This document shows positions 22,900 through 35,653 of a stretch of DNA of 64,000 nt, in pieces (within the stretch, counting starts at the first letter, position 1; each line of letters starts with the position of its first letter). The stretch is taken from the NCBI RefSeq assembly GCF_031143425.1, contig NC_090442.1:428747776-428811775 (forward strand), in the 5' to 3' direction. The position numbers were made by a program, and so were the translations under genes. The DNA is from Pleurodeles waltl. Lineage: Eukaryota > Chordata > Amphibia > Caudata > Salamandridae. Below the pieces are notes generated by a model. That model was not told the DNA's origin and ran no database searches. It worked only from the letters and a program-made list of their open reading frames with translations.

Positions 22900-25039
22900 C
22901 TCTTCAGTACTCTTCTGGACCTGTGGATACTCTGCCAAGAAGAAGGACTATGGTGCTGCTGAAATGACTGCCATTCTAATGGACTGCTGACCTGCTGCTG
23001 CCTTGCTGAATTGCTGCCTTTCTGCCCTGCTGCCCACTTGCCTGCCGAAGAAGGACTGGACCTGTAACCTGAACCTAGGACCACTAGAATGTCCTCAAAA
23101 AGTTAGTTTGCTTGCCTCCTGATATCTGAGCCACAGAGACACAAAAAGTTCCCTTCACCTTTGACCGAAATCTGAACCCAGCCTGAGTGAGTCCGAACTC
23201 CCCAAGTAGTGCCCCACCAGTCCTGGACCCTTGGGATTGATGCAGAAGCAACCCATAGCAAAGATCCAAAAGCAGGGATTTTGAAAATATTTGGCTAAAA
23301 ACTGCTTTGATAATGATGAGGGGGATCAGAACCAACCTGCTTGCATCTCCACTCGAGGTGTATCGCCGGTCGGATTGTGTTTGTGGCATCTCCCACTGTG
23401 TTCCTCTCTGCAGTAGCAAATCTTTTTCAGCTGTCCTTTATCAAAGGGGTATTCATTCTCATAGAACTGTTTTCATCTACAGCCCTCTACTTCGTCCCTC
23501 TGAATATTATAGACTTCCATTTCAGAGCCTAAGGGGCAGATTTATACTCTGTTTGTGCCAAATCTGCGTCCTTTTTTTTAACGCAAATTCAGTGCAAACC
23601 TGACTCCATATTTGTATCTTGATGCTAGACATGTCTAATATAAAAAAATGGGTCGTTTGCACCTTTTTTATGGATTGCGTACACCTACCTTGCGTCAATG
23701 AGCTGCAAGGTAAGCGTTCCCGTCTAAAGAATGGTGCCATCCCATAGCTCCATATTTATCCTCCATGCTAAAATGAAGCACAAGTGGGAGGAGTGCCCAA
23801 ATAATGGTGCAAAGCATTAATTAACACTTGGGTCAGACAAGGCGTTAGGGGATCTGTGGACACATTCCTTAGTTAAACGCCATGGAATGGGCCCAGAGGG
23901 GCCCTCCCCAAGCCCCATGAACATCCCCACCTCCACCAGAGGGACACCGGAGGATGGGAGAACCACATCCCAGGTAAGTCTGAGTAAGTATTTTTTATTT
24001 TTATTTTTTTGCTATCAGGGCCCTAACTTGGGGCCCCCTGCATGGCACAGGGTGCAATTGCCATGGCCATGGGACACTTGTCCCCTATGCTGGCCACTGG
24101 GGTGGTGGGCATGACTTTTGTCTTTCCTGAGACAGGAGTCATGTTTTTGGTGGTTGTGCACCAGGGAATGGCGCTAGTCTGGTTAGAGGCATATTTTTTG
24201 CCTCTAACCAGGCTAGTGTCATGTTTTGATGCACAACCCCCTCCTTCCCTACCGCCACCGCCACCTGAATAGCATCTTCTTTTAAGACGCTAGCCCAAGT
24301 TTAGCTCATTCTTGTGACATTCCTTTACTATGACGCCCAGCTGGCACTGTGGAATTGGACAAGCCGGCGCTATACTTTTTGCTACAAAACTGTGTTTGTG
24401 CAGTTTTGCGGCAAAACGTATAAATCAGGCCCTAAGTCCAAATGTAGAAAGCTTCATCGCAGCTTTGACCCAAGCTAGCCAATGATGAACCTCCCTCCTC
24501 CAAATCGTCTTGCAGGCTTATCCCACTGAAATTTACCTTCTCAGATCATTTTTCTCTGAAAGGTTTTCTCAGTTCGAAGGTAAGCGCTGACTGAGACAAA
24601 ATCCACCTCTTGTATCGGAACCTAGGTCCTGTGTGATTGGCCATATTTTTCAACTTTGACCTGGTTTTGTGAGACTAGATGTTTGTGGTTCATTCTTTCA
24701 TCGTTTAGGTGCTATCTATTACTACAAAATCTTAAACATTCATTACTCTAGTTATACGGATGGAATTTTTGTCATTTTTGGTGTCAAATAAAGTATTATA
24801 GTTACACTTCTTTTCTAAATTGGTGTGGGATTTTTCTTGTGTTGTGTTTTAAATTTATCACTGTTTGTGTGCTGCATAAATAATTTACACATTGCCTCCA
24901 AGTTAAGCCTGACTACTTTTTGTGACCAGATACCCAGGTTTAAGCACAGGATAATTTAGTGACTTTTGTGGTTCACCCTGCAAGGGTTTGTAGTTGCTAG
25001 TTGACCAGGGCTCACACCCTTGTGTGATCAGGAGGAACA
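22900..25039 (-). mobile_element. Long LTR fragment, minus orientation, carrying a nested MITE
   Basis: The right part (24,780-25,039) matches in reverse complement the start of the LTR at 6501: shared GGCTTAACTT and GGCAATGTGTAAA motifs and the AATTGGTGTGGG stretch also seen at 37,650. It ends in CA at about 25,039. The left part contains a Leu/Cys codon-like CTGCTG-rich tract followed by GGACTGGACCTG, which I read as the other portion of the same LTR, interrupted at 23,533-24,432. The left end is not defined and no target duplication was confirmed. Confidence 0.5.
23533..24432. mobile_element. MITE of 900 bp with TAA target duplication (PIF/Harbinger type)
   Basis: The left end starts GGGGCAGATTTATACTC and the right end, reverse-complemented, starts GGGCCTGATTTATACG. 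TAA flanks both sides (23,530-23,532 and 24,433-24,435), the classic target of PIF/Harbinger elements. Removing it restores GAGCCTAAGTCC in the host LTR. A near-perfect hairpin lies inside (arms 24,174-24,190 and 24,200-24,216). No transposase is encoded; an open stretch at 23,887-24,114 has no recognisable domain. Confidence 0.75.
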
Positions 25040-26089
25040 TATGCCAGAAATTATGCCTTGATCTTTTTCTCTGACCTGAAATTAAAGGATACACTTTTTT
25101 TGCAGGCTACCTCCTGCCCCTTTAAGCCCATTCTGCTGAGGAGTGAGAAGGCACAGCTCAATCATTGGCCAAGGAGACAGGACCAATACGAAAGCGTGAC
25201 CACAAAGGCAAAAGAGGCGTCATCACCAAAGTAAGAGTTGTCTGGATACGGAACACCTGAAAAAGCTCCAGGAAATGCAGAAGAAGAAGAGAATGGAATG
25301 TGACAGAGACCACTAGCCTATCACGAGGGAACGGCATGATGAAGACAACTAATCAACAACAGGGGGACAGAGCGATCCACTCCACAAGTGAGAAGGGAGC
25401 CGATAGCATTGTGCAGGGAGACCACATCCCGTCTGAAGAAGGGGTAACCCGCCATTGTGCCCAGCTGTCCCACCTACACTTCAGGAGGAGCGTGGCTTAT
25501 GCAGGTGCATGCTCGAGTTCAGGCTTGGGGACAAAGGGAAGGGGCTTTATGGGGAAGGGACACCTTAGACAAGGGAAAAGAGTGAATACTGGGCTTTCAC
25601 TGACCAATTTTTCTCTTGCTTACATTTGGTGGTGGTTAAGGTGCGATTGCCCTAAACAAAGAACACTCGTTTTGAATTACTTTTTGAGTTTTTTTTTTCT
25701 TTTTTTAAAGCCTTGAAGGAGACAAGACACTCTTGGGCACTTTTTCCCAACTCAATATTGTTGGGTTGTATAATGGTAGAGCACAGTGGAGGTGCGGGGA
25801 AAATAAAGTACTACATACTGATTATGTGATTTACCTGCATTACTCTTCTTTGTTCCAAGGACCCAGTAGGAAGGCTCCTGGCCTAGGACCTTGAAAAGAA
25901 GACAGAAAGAGAGATTAAACCTACATATATTAAGACTGAGAAACCTTCATAATAAATAGAAGTCTTAAAAACCCATTCTACTCCTCTTAACCTCTCATTA
26001 TACCACCTCTATGCTAATTCCCTACACCCAGTCAGCTAATTTCTCATATAAACAAGTTTCAACAAATATTTTATCATGACTGCAGGTCA
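25040..26089. other. Gene-free stretch
   Basis: No gene recognised. A poly-T/purine mix at 25,689-25,707 and an AATAAA at about 25,801 (plus strand) could mark the end of an unidentified retroelement, but there is no further support. Confidence 0.35.
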
Positions 26090-26099
26090 TAAATCTACT

Positions 26100-27345
26100 A
26101 AAACCAAGACCTTTTGAGCCCAAGATCACGTATACTAACTGGCTCTTATCTAGGTGTTTGTTGGATTCGCAGTTTAGTTGGAAACCTCTTACTGAAGCAA
26201 AAAACATGAAATGCAAGCAGTCCATTACCTCAGTCATTGGTGTTGCAGCTCTGTTGGGCAGGAAATCTTTTAAGGCATTACGGAAGTTCTTCCAAGCAAA
26301 ATGTATTTCAAATGTGGCTTATGGTAGTGACCTTTTGGGGTGCACTAACTGTTCAAAACTCTAGGTTTGTGAAATCATTTTTTTCAGGCTGTTATTGAGT
26401 TTGCCACAAGGCATGCCTTCTTTTGTAGTGCACAAGAAATGATGTACAACCTATCTTTCAAGATATCTTGGCATTTTATCCACTTCATCATTGAGTTCAT
26501 GTCTGGTCTGGGTGGTGCTCAATGTACAAGGACATCTTTTATCATTGTCTTTCTATGGATAATGTCAAGAGGATCCTCTGGGTTAGTTATATTAAAAAAA
26601 ACGTTTTAGCTATAGCGAGACAGGGGATGTTTGACAATTCAAAGTCCCTGGTTGAGTGGCATGATTTGCATGAAAAGGAAAAAAATGTATGTGGTGGCAA
26701 GCTGAAAGTGAAAGCTTAGCACTTTCTAAAGTTTCAGTTCAGAGGCATGTGCTCCTACAAACTGTTCCTTTCATGGAGCCATACCTTACTGTGGTAACCA
26801 ACAATTACCACCACATTCTGCTCACAAGGGTTAGGATGAAAGTGGTACACCTGTTATTAGCAGGGTGAAATGCAAAATGTAGGTACTGAGGCTGCCGCCT
26901 TGTGTCTCCTCAAGTTACCCTGGCCTACATTATCTGATGTTTTGTAAATGTTATGAGAAATGAAGGAGATATTTTATCATCCTCATCCTAAAAAGTTTTA
27001 ATTTTTACCAAGTCCGTCCAGCATTTTTACTTTTGCAGGCCCTTAGTGACTATGTTGTTTGATTTTTCAGTTGCAAGATTTTTAGGTTGTTCATTATGTA
27101 TAAGGCCTGCTATGGAGTGCTGACCCCAGATATTGCATATTTAAGGGTGCAATTGTTTTTCCTCTTTATTCAATGGTTACTGTGGGCAGTGTTTTATGGA
27201 CTTTAAATGTATGGGGTGAGTTACTATATGCATTACTTTGATTGTTTGGTGTCTTATTTATGATGAATTGTGTTTGTATCATAACGTATTTATCTTTTGA
27301 GGTTAACCTGAGTTTGGTTATGATAAATGAAATGAAATGACTTGT
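26100..27345 (+). pseudogene. 3' part of a non-LTR retrotransposon (post-RT region)
   Basis: The translated sequence has the order of conserved features found after the RT active site in CR1/Jockey-like LINEs: a YLG-like motif, then SQFSWKPLTEAKNMKCK, then a helix region ending VAYGSDLLGCTNCSKL, and a stretch reading FFRLLLSLPQGMP in another frame. The remainder (26,522-26,719 and onward) is a decayed C-terminus with several stops. The copy ends near 27,345 with short ATGAAATGA repeats, as expected for a LINE 3' tail. It is not contiguous with the RT fragment at 9.4-10.2 kb but may be from the same family. Confidence 0.6.
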
Positions 27346-27499
27346 AAAATAGATTAGAGGCTTCATTCACAACTATTGACTGCTATACTGATTGACATTT
27401 TTCCATTTTTGTACATGAAGTTCAGCTTTCATTTAACTTTGTAGAGGGAACTAGGAACAACTCACACACATGTATAATAAATTGTGTGAATAAATCACT

Positions 27500-29110
27500 A
27501 AACTTACAGCACATTGTATGGACAGTAGCTGAAATCGAAGGCAATTTGAAAATCTTTGTCTTCTTTTTCTTCAGTCAAAACAACCATACATTTATGCATT
27601 GTTATACTTGAGAAACTAAGATGCTTATTTACAAGCCCCTCTGCCGCAGGGCAGCGCAGCAAGTGTGGCCCCAGCAAACATAGGAACCAGTTTGTGCAAA
27701 TTAGGTCATGGATGTTTATCAATCCATATCTCATTGTTTAGACTTCTAAAATCTACACACAACTGGAGTTCCACTGAATGTCTTAATATAATAACAACTG
27801 GTGAAGCCCAGGGCGATTAGTCAATAGGTTGTATCGCTAGTTTGTTGCATAGATCTTGCACCATTTCTTTCAATTTTGTCATGTACGTAAGATGCACATT
27901 ACGACCCTTGTGCCTGACCAGAACAACATTGTCCAGCAAAGCTACATTGTACTTGAAACCTACACATTTCCCAAGCTTGTCACAAAAAAAACTTTTCATA
28001 TTTCACACTCCCCAAAGCACAAACTGGTAGGACAGCATTGGGGTCTAATCTTACATGTAACTCCTGTTCATGAGGCCCCCTAAAAATGGATCTCCTTTGG
28101 AGAAACATACATTTTTTCCATTAGTTACTCTATCACTAAAATTAATGTTGACACAGAAATAACCCAGTCATTCAATATTGTGACCCGTAGTACCCCCAGG
28201 GTGTACATCAGGAGGTACCAGCCCTTCATTCGTCGAATTAATTTCCCATAAAGACATACTCATTGTGCTGTATTGAGCACATAAATCCACCATGACTTCC
28301 ACACTCTTTCTGTTAATGTCAACCATACATTTTGGAAAACTGGTTACACCCCTTTCCTAACACAAAGTATAGCATTAGGATTAAGACCTTCATCTTCTTC
28401 TATCACACAATTAACACTCATTTCAAATTTGCTTTTCCAGACTTCTCAAAAATGTCCTCTCACCCTACAACGATTTCTCAATTACAAGACACCCACATGA
28501 AAATGAACAAGTTGAAAAGTGCTACCACACTTATAACAAATAGTTGGAAATCTTTTCCAGTTAGACACATTTTTCCATGCAATTCCTAATGGCATTAATT
28601 CCTGCACAAGGCTCCAATTTTTTTTAATTCCTACCACCATTCTCACTACTTACTCTGATCTCTTGCACAAACTTTCCTGTTGACCAATGCTTTTGGCGAT
28701 ACTCACAGTAGCACTGGGCGTCATTTCAGTTCCTACCCAAAGTATCTCTTGAACTTGTTTACTCTTAATTTTCCTCATGACCTGATCCCTCAAAACCTGG
28801 TCATAAGTTATGGCTTCAAATTCACAAGATGATGCTAGGGCACTTAGTGCCGGTACATACTCCTCATACTCTCATCTTCTCTTTGTGCACTTGAATTAAG
28901 TTTAAACCTTTTCTTGACTGTATTTATTTTTTGTCGAAATCTGTTACTTTGTTGCTTGACAGCATCATCAAAAATTTCCCAGATTTTTCCAAAGATGGTA
29001 AAGATTTAAATTCTTTAAGTTCCACCCCACACATGGTATGTTTTAAAAGGGCAAGTTTCCTTTGGGGTGTTTAGTCATCTCCTTCCAAAATATCTACATA
29101 AGCTAAACAC
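27500..29110 (-). pseudogene. Ty3/Gypsy gag-pol remnant
   Basis: Read on the minus strand from 29,110, a capsid-like stretch comes first (KLALLKHTMCGVE, then FKSLPSLEKSG), followed by a frameshifted gag C-terminus and a cysteine-containing stretch near 28,540 (ICYKCGSTFQ) that may be a damaged zinc knuckle. From about 28,325 one frame carries the protease region: DLCAQYST corresponds to the active-site DSGAQ(I/V)S but has lost that form. Next come a PPDVHPGG stretch and then the RT start, SPWASPVVI, with LCVDFRSLNNEIWIDKHP. In-frame stops occur at several places. The RT palm motif and integrase are absent; the element is cut near 27,500. It is dead, and the family call rests on the RT entry motif and domain order. 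Confidence 0.7.
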
Positions 29111-29445
29111 ACCGGATGACAGAGTTTCATTGGTTCATTGGTGGTTCGCCTTTAGATTGCAAGGATAAAAGTGGTAGAGAAATATTGGCCATGTTGAATT
29201 GACAATGAAATCATTGAAAAATGACACATGTATATTACTTACACGCAGCAAGTAAAAATACGTACATCAATACATACGTGCCTCATAAATAAGTACCGAT
29301 TCCTTTGAAAATACTGAAGAAAAGCCTGCAAGAAACTGTTCTTGAAAATTGAAAATGGCCACCATGCACAGAGTATAAGCATATATTTTTTCAAACTGTT
29401 TTGGCTTGAAAAGATCAAAGGATACAATTTAAAATAGCCAGCCTT

Positions 29446-29462
29446 TAAAAAAAAAAAAAAAA
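29446..29462. repeat. A run
   Basis: About 17 consecutive A on the plus strand; no associated retroposon identified. Confidence 0.9.
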
Positions 29463-29837
29463 CAATCTCCTAAAATGGTTTCTGCTCATGTCGCTGCTTG
29501 TGCCATATATCTGTATGTTTCTTAAGGTGGTTGGGCTTGTGGAAATCACAAACCCAAAAGAAGATGGCTACTGAAGACTACAAGTACATCGTGCCTGTGT
29601 ACTGCTAAACCCAAGTACCCACCGCTTTGCCAGAAAATGCGCTTGCGCATAGCAGGATCTTGTTCAGATGTGCACGAGTTTTCTATTTCCCTCTGTGTGT
29701 CTGCTACAGGTCCACTATAGGTCTTGCTGCTTGACTGGCCATTAATGCTTCAAACTTAACGTGGGTAACAGAATACCAGTGTCAGCTCGTTCAGCCGAGC
29801 TCTCGTCCGTTAGCTCCTTCTCCCACTCGTCGCCAAC

Positions 29838-30106
29838 AGGTGGAAAACATAGACTCCGGATTGAGATTAAGTAAGTATATTCACACAATGACAGCAGCAG
29901 ACAAACAGACTTCGCCAACACCACTGGCTTTCTTCTTCCAACTGTTCACCCTAGAATGCTCCCAAACTTCAACCGCAGTTCCTCCCAATATTCTCATCGC
30001 ACATTCTAAGTACCTAAAGAACACAACAGGGACCAGTACATGATCACCAAATGTTATTTACTGCATGACAATTTTTTATTTTGAAAGCAGCCTATTTCCC
30101 TCTACA
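29838..30106 (-). mobile_element. Probable 5' LTR and primer-binding region of the Gypsy remnant
   Basis: On the minus strand the segment starts TGTAGAGGGAAATAGG at 30,106 and ends just before TTGGCGACGAGTGGG (complement of 29,822-29,836). TTGGCGACGAG next to the LTR is a common junction motif in vertebrate Gypsy elements. The orientation and distance fit gag beginning downstream near 29,110. The inner LTR boundary is not exact and no target duplication was seen. Confidence 0.45.
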
Positions 30107-33060
30107 GGTACTGGACTGCTTAAAAAAGTAATCATGCAGTGAATACAGACGCAAGGATGATGTCTGCTGTTACTCGCAGACCTCCATCCCTGAGTTAACA
30201 TCCATGTGAAGGGATTTGCAACTTCAATATTAAAGAGGAAGGTGCTTTGTAGCTCCTGCGAATTAGCATGCGGAGATGTGTCTGATTAGTACAGGTCTGA
30301 TTTGCTGAAAGGCTAGTCCATTTAATCGGTTACTTGTTTCAGAAATGTGCAGATCCAGGTATTTTTGTCAGACTGCGTCATAGTCTCCAGGGCCTGTTAA
30401 AAAGTGTATCGGAAACATTGAATGCGTGGCTGGCTGTCAGAGCATCTCAAAGACACTAATCCCGTTTCATCAATAACAATAGTTAACAGAAAGATCGTGG
30501 TGAGTAATTACTATACATGTCTCTCCAATGTGCAGCTGGGGTCATTTAGAGTGTATCATCTCATGTACAAGATGATGGATTTGAAGTCCATCCACAGAGA
30601 ATTGCCACGGATGGCAGACATTTATCAAACAATCCCTACAGCTTTTGAACGTGTTCCAAATTAAGCCACATGTGCATCTCAAATATGCACATGTGGTATC
30701 TCAAATATGTGATCAGAGAGCAAGGAATAAGGTTTGGGAATTCAAACTTCAGAAGCATCATTCTTTTATGAAGCTACCCTGTAGTTCTTGCAAAATAAAA
30801 ACATTTCTATTAGTCAGAGCACAGAGTAATCATTTTTGATTTACTGAATACTTGCAAATTCCTTTTGCAACCTGAAAAAACACGTTACTTTTAATTTGAG
30901 GAAGAGAGGAGAGGGCAGTATCCAAAAATAAAATAAACAGATCAAATGGAATATGTTCAAGAAGTTGGCATGTTCCTCGGAATTAATATTGCTGCATTAC
31001 TAGTGCTGTTTACCACTACTCTTGTAGTTAAAATGTTTATAATAGCACTTCCTACTTTAGCTCATCTCACCATTTCCATCTTATTATTAGCGCTTACAAG
31101 CAACATTACCTCCTCAACCCTACCTTGTCCCAGTCCTTTCTAAGGGACAGACATAAAGTAGTACTACGGTAATACTACTCACATGCTAGAAAATGAAATT
31201 CACAAATGTATGAAGGGGATTTCTCCCACTGCCTTCCCTATGTTTTCTGTGAAACAATCTCCGCCATGATGTGTGCAGAAATGTTTGCACACATAGGATT
31301 ACAAACTAGTAGTAAATGTGGTTTGGACCATAGGAAGTGGGAGGAAAATAGGGATTAATTAGTAATTGATGGGAGGAGTTGAGGGACATTAAAGGAGGTG
31401 TTTGGGAGAGTCACAAAAAGTAAGACAATTGCAATTCATGGAATACACTTCTAAAGCAATTCATGAAATACACCTCTAAACAGGGTCAAATATACACTTC
31501 AGTTGTTCTCCAGTTAAGCTCTTGTGTTAGTCAAACACCACACAAAGTCAACCACTAGTATGCAACATACTTCATAGAAAATAACTTAAGCAGGAAATTA
31601 CACCCCATAGGAATAATGTTAATAATTGAAATTAGTTTGACATTTAAATGATGCATATATATTTTAAGTGATAACTAATGTTATGTAACTATAGGTTGTT
31701 GTTTAATATTTTTTTAATATTAAACTTATTTTTAAGTTATAAAGAATATTTTAAACATTTTGTTTAAATGCAAAGTTTCACAATAAATTATATAACTTTT
31801 AAATACGTTTAGTAAATATTAAATAAAAATGCTAGTGAAGGTGAATAATTTGTTTTTAATTATTGTTTACAAATATTTATTCAATAAATTAGTATATTTA
31901 AATTATTTTAACATTTTGTACGGATTAAATGTAATGAGTTACAGACGAATTTAGCTTATTATTTCCAGGTTAATATTACATATTTTCAATGCTGCAATTA
32001 ATGTATCTTCATATTATACATTATGATAGGACAATAAACTCCCCATACTTCCATAGGGAGATCTCCATCTTATTGGTGGAGATCTCTCCTTCAACAGCTG
32101 AAAATGTACTAGTAGTAACTCTACACATATTTTGTTGTTGGAGTCTCCACCCTATCATAATTTGGGTTTGAGGCATGTTAGTTTACAACTAGGTGTGGTG
32201 CTTTACTGAGACGTGATGCATTTAACAAAAATAAATCCCTACCGCCAACCCTGGTTTCTCTTTGGCTGCTTTCCACCAAGAGGGTCCATAAGGGAATGGC
32301 CATATCCCATCACAAACAGTTTCTTGTGAGTGAGATCGACAGTATGTAAGTATATTGGGGTACGGGCTTCTGCATAGTATGGGTGAAGATGCAAAAGAGG
32401 TGCTGCAGTCTCTCTGGACTCCAAATATATTCTTTAGCTGAGGGCAGCCGATGGCAACTGTTTCTTCCTACTTGCCTGGACATGGAGAGGACTGCACCAT
32501 GGACACTGGGTCCAGCACAATATTCCTGGTGTGGGTGCTCTTGTAACACAAGAACAGAATTTCCTCTCCCATCACCATGAACGAGTCTAGGGAACTGTGT
32601 CTCACTTTTGGTAGATCATGCTATTTTAATGGTGGGGGAAGGAGATATAAAGATGCAGGTAAGGAAAGCTACAAAGCTTCCCTTGATCCTAGGAATGGGC
32701 ACAGGTGTGTCTAAGTCGCCCTCTTTTTTATGTTAAATAATAAAAAAAAACAATTATTAGGGATATCCATTGACATAATTTAGTCGTACTAAGGAATCAC
32801 AGCTGTGATCCCGGGCCTCAGAGTTGGCAAAATCAGCAGTAAGAACACAGGAGGTGCTCACCCTGATGAGGGTCAGGGATTCACCCTCCTTGTTTACTGC
32901 TCAGACTAAAAATTGATAATAGTCTATTATTCACTGTTAATTTAACTAACAAGCTGTGGCAAAGTCAATATGTCTCACTCATGCAAGAGGTATTTTCTTT
33001 GCTGATTTGTTTTAACCATGTTGTACACCAATGTTGCAGCTGTTCAGCATTGCTAAAAGA
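30107..33060. other. Gene-free, AT-rich stretch
   Basis: No gene recognised. The part from 31,620 to 31,990 is very AT-rich. Around 32,020-32,160 TATGATAGGAC and CCCTATCATA form distant inverted repeats flanking GGAGATCT motifs; this might be a small foldback element but the arms match poorly. Confidence 0.4.
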
Positions 33061-33064
33061 ATGC

Positions 33065-34290
33065 ACAGAGTGGAATGGCGAAGAGAGGAGTAGAGTGTTG
33101 TAGAGTGTAGTGGCAGGGAGTATTGAATATTGTAATGGCATAGTGTAGCATCACATAGAGTGGAATACACCAGAGTGGTGTAGAGTAGAGTAGACTGGTG
33201 TAAATTGGCCTAGAGTGTTGCAGAGTGTAGTAGCATAGAGTGCAGTTGCATTGAGTGCAGTAGCATTGAATTCAGTGGTGTACAATGCAACATTGTAGAA
33301 TGGACTAGTATAGATTAGAGTGATGCATAGTAGAGTGCAGTGGTGCAGAGTGGAGTGGCACATAGTGGAGTGGTGTAAAATAGCGCAGAGTAGAGCAGGG
33401 TAGAGTGCAGTGGCACAGAATGGAGTGGCATAGTGTAGAGTTGCTTACAGTGGTTCAGAGTGGAGTGGCATAGAGGCAGTGGCGCAGAGTAGAGTCAAGT
33501 GGCATAGAGTGTAGTTACGTAGAGTGCAGAGTAGAGTTGAATGACATAGAGTGCAGTGGCATAGCATGGTGCAGAGTAGAGTAGCATAGATGGGTGCCAG
33601 ATAGAGTATGGTGCCGCAGAGTGCTGTGTCATAGAGTGCCGCATAGTAAAGTGGAGTAGCATAGAGTGGAATAGTGCAGGGTAGAGTGGCATAGAGTTCA
33701 ATAGTAGAGAGTACAGTGTTGAGAAGTAGAGTATCAGAGTGCAATGATGTAAAGTGGATTAAAGTGGCATAGAGAGCAGTGGCATAGAGTAGAGTGATGT
33801 AGAGTAGAGTGCAGTGGCATACAGTGGAGTGACAAAGAGTGCAGTTGTGTAGACTGCCTGCGTAGAGAGCAGTGGTTAAGACTAGATTGATGTTGAGTGC
33901 AGTGGCATAGAGTGGAGTGGTGCAGAGTGGAGCAGATTGGCATACAGTTGATTGGCATAGAGTGCAGGGGCAGAGAGTTGAGTGTTAAAGAGTTAAGTTC
34001 ATTGGTGTAAAGTGCATTAGCATACAGTGCAGTGGCATAGAGTGCAGTGTTGCAGAGTAGATTGCTGTGGCCTAGACCAGAGTGGTCTAGAGTGCAGTGA
34101 CAAAGAGTACAGTGGAGTAGAGTAGAGTGACAAAGAGTGCATTGGAATAGAGTAGAGTGGTACAGGGTAGAGTGCAGAAGCATAGCATGATGTGGCATAG
34201 AGTGCAGTAGCGTTGAGTGGAGTGGTGCAGAGTGCAGTGGCATGAAGGGGTGTAATGTGGAGTGCTGCAGAGTAGAGTGGAGTATTGATA
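33065..34290. repeat. 1.2-kb degenerate minisatellite built from 5-bp blocks (15-bp unit)
   Basis: The consensus AGAGTGCAGTGGCAT, three 5-bp blocks, repeats with drift across the whole stretch (for example AGAGTGGAGTGGCAT and AGAGTAGAGTGGTGC). Because most changes keep the 5- and 15-bp register, the minus strand contains long Leu/His/Ser/Thr/Cys frames. These are repeat artefacts and not genes. Confidence 0.9.
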
Positions 34291-34299
34291 GTATGGTAG

Positions 34300-35648
34300 C
34301 ACACTGCCATTACAACCAACATATTTTTAATTGAAATGACCATTAGATTTGCACAGACATGCAATTGTACTAAAGAAACTGTGCAATGCACAGATAAAAA
34401 TGTGTGGAAATTGTATCACCTAGTGTAATGATTTGTTTTGATCATATTAAAGTATTAGCTTTCAACACACTTGTGACATTTAAATGTTGCTGTGTGCTAG
34501 ACAAAAAAACTGTTTCCCACCCCAGGTATCCAGCAAAATTGTCCCATAAACCCGCTCACTTTGAAGTCAGACAAAGAAAAGTAAACAAGAGCCCTCAGAA
34601 GAGAGCACCTGAGATTTGACCTTGGTCTTTGAATGCACAGCAAATGTGACCATATAAGAACACGCTTTGCAGGCCTGTTTACAGAAAGGGAGCACTCTAA
34701 AGGATACTGTAAATAATGTTTGGGCAAGTGAAGGTACAAACGTAAGTTGTACAACTTAAAAGAAATAAAGCCAGCCAATGGAAAGCAAGAAAATGTTTTT
34801 TAGAAACAGCAAACCCAGTGGCAAGCAAGAGGCAGAATGCATTCCAAGGTCAGCTTTCTAAAAGTCCCCAGGATGTCTTTAGCGAACCAGACAGCTGCAC
34901 TGTCTGGTAGGATGCAATCTAAAAATAGAGCATCATTAGCTGGTACCGGACGTTCCTTGACAGCTGAGGTAAGTAACAAAGCTGCTTTTAAATGTATGAG
35001 ATGTGCAGGTGAGAGTGTTTGTGTGAGTATAAATGTCTAAATGTAAATCTGTCTGTGTGTGAGAAAGAGTAAGTGAGAGTGAGTGAGAATATGCAAATGA
35101 GCATGAATAAATGAGTGAGAGTACGTGTCACTGCAAGGGAGTAAATGAGAACTAATTAATGCGAATGAGTGTGAGGGAGTGATAGAGAGTGCGAGTGAGT
35201 GTAACTGATTGAGAACGAAATGAGTTAAATAACTAATAAGTGCCATTTCAGAGCCTGTGATTTTGGGAAAATTTATATTTGACTCAATTTTGTTCAATGT
35301 TTTCTCTTCACTCATTTGCTACTACTTAGGGCATGGATTATGCTACCCCAACCTTTTCAAGATGACCAGCCTACACTGCAAGAAAACATTGTAACCTGTG
35401 CCTTCAGGAACACTGGTTACTATCTGAAGCTTCCAAAAGGGCAGAGGAATTATGTTTTAGGTTTTTTTAAATAAAGAAATTCAGCATTGCAATGCGCACT
35501 TTTCTTCTTATGACTTATCAATAGATTCCATGCACGTTTGTGGTATAAATAATTTAGATTCCCAGTGCTGTTCTGTGTCTTGTGTTGCTACATCTTCTTC
35601 AGACAAGCACATTTTGTTGTTTGATACAAAGAGAAAAAAGGAATGTTC
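34300..35648. other. Gene-free stretch with degenerate GAGT repeats
   Basis: No gene recognised. From about 35,050 to 35,220 the plus strand is a loose (GAGT/GTGA)n tract interrupted by unrelated bases. Confidence 0.5.
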
Positions 35649-35653
35649 CCTTG

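Noticed and set aside
30946..31143. A hydrophobic 65-codon frame resembling a membrane peptide
   Set aside because: Single-exon, no homologue recognised, and AT-rich DNA easily gives Leu/Ile-rich frames by chance.
31620..31990. AT-rich block as a possible replication origin or matrix attachment region
   Set aside because: Composition alone is not enough; no repeated motif or unwinding element was identified.
33065..34290. CRISPR-like array
   Set aside because: Units are contiguous and degenerate with no conserved repeats separated by unique spacers, and the surrounding DNA is vertebrate.
33151..34391. Several minus-strand frames rich in Leu, His, Ser, Thr and Cys
   Set aside because: They arise from the 15-bp minisatellite; all frames give similar low-complexity peptides.
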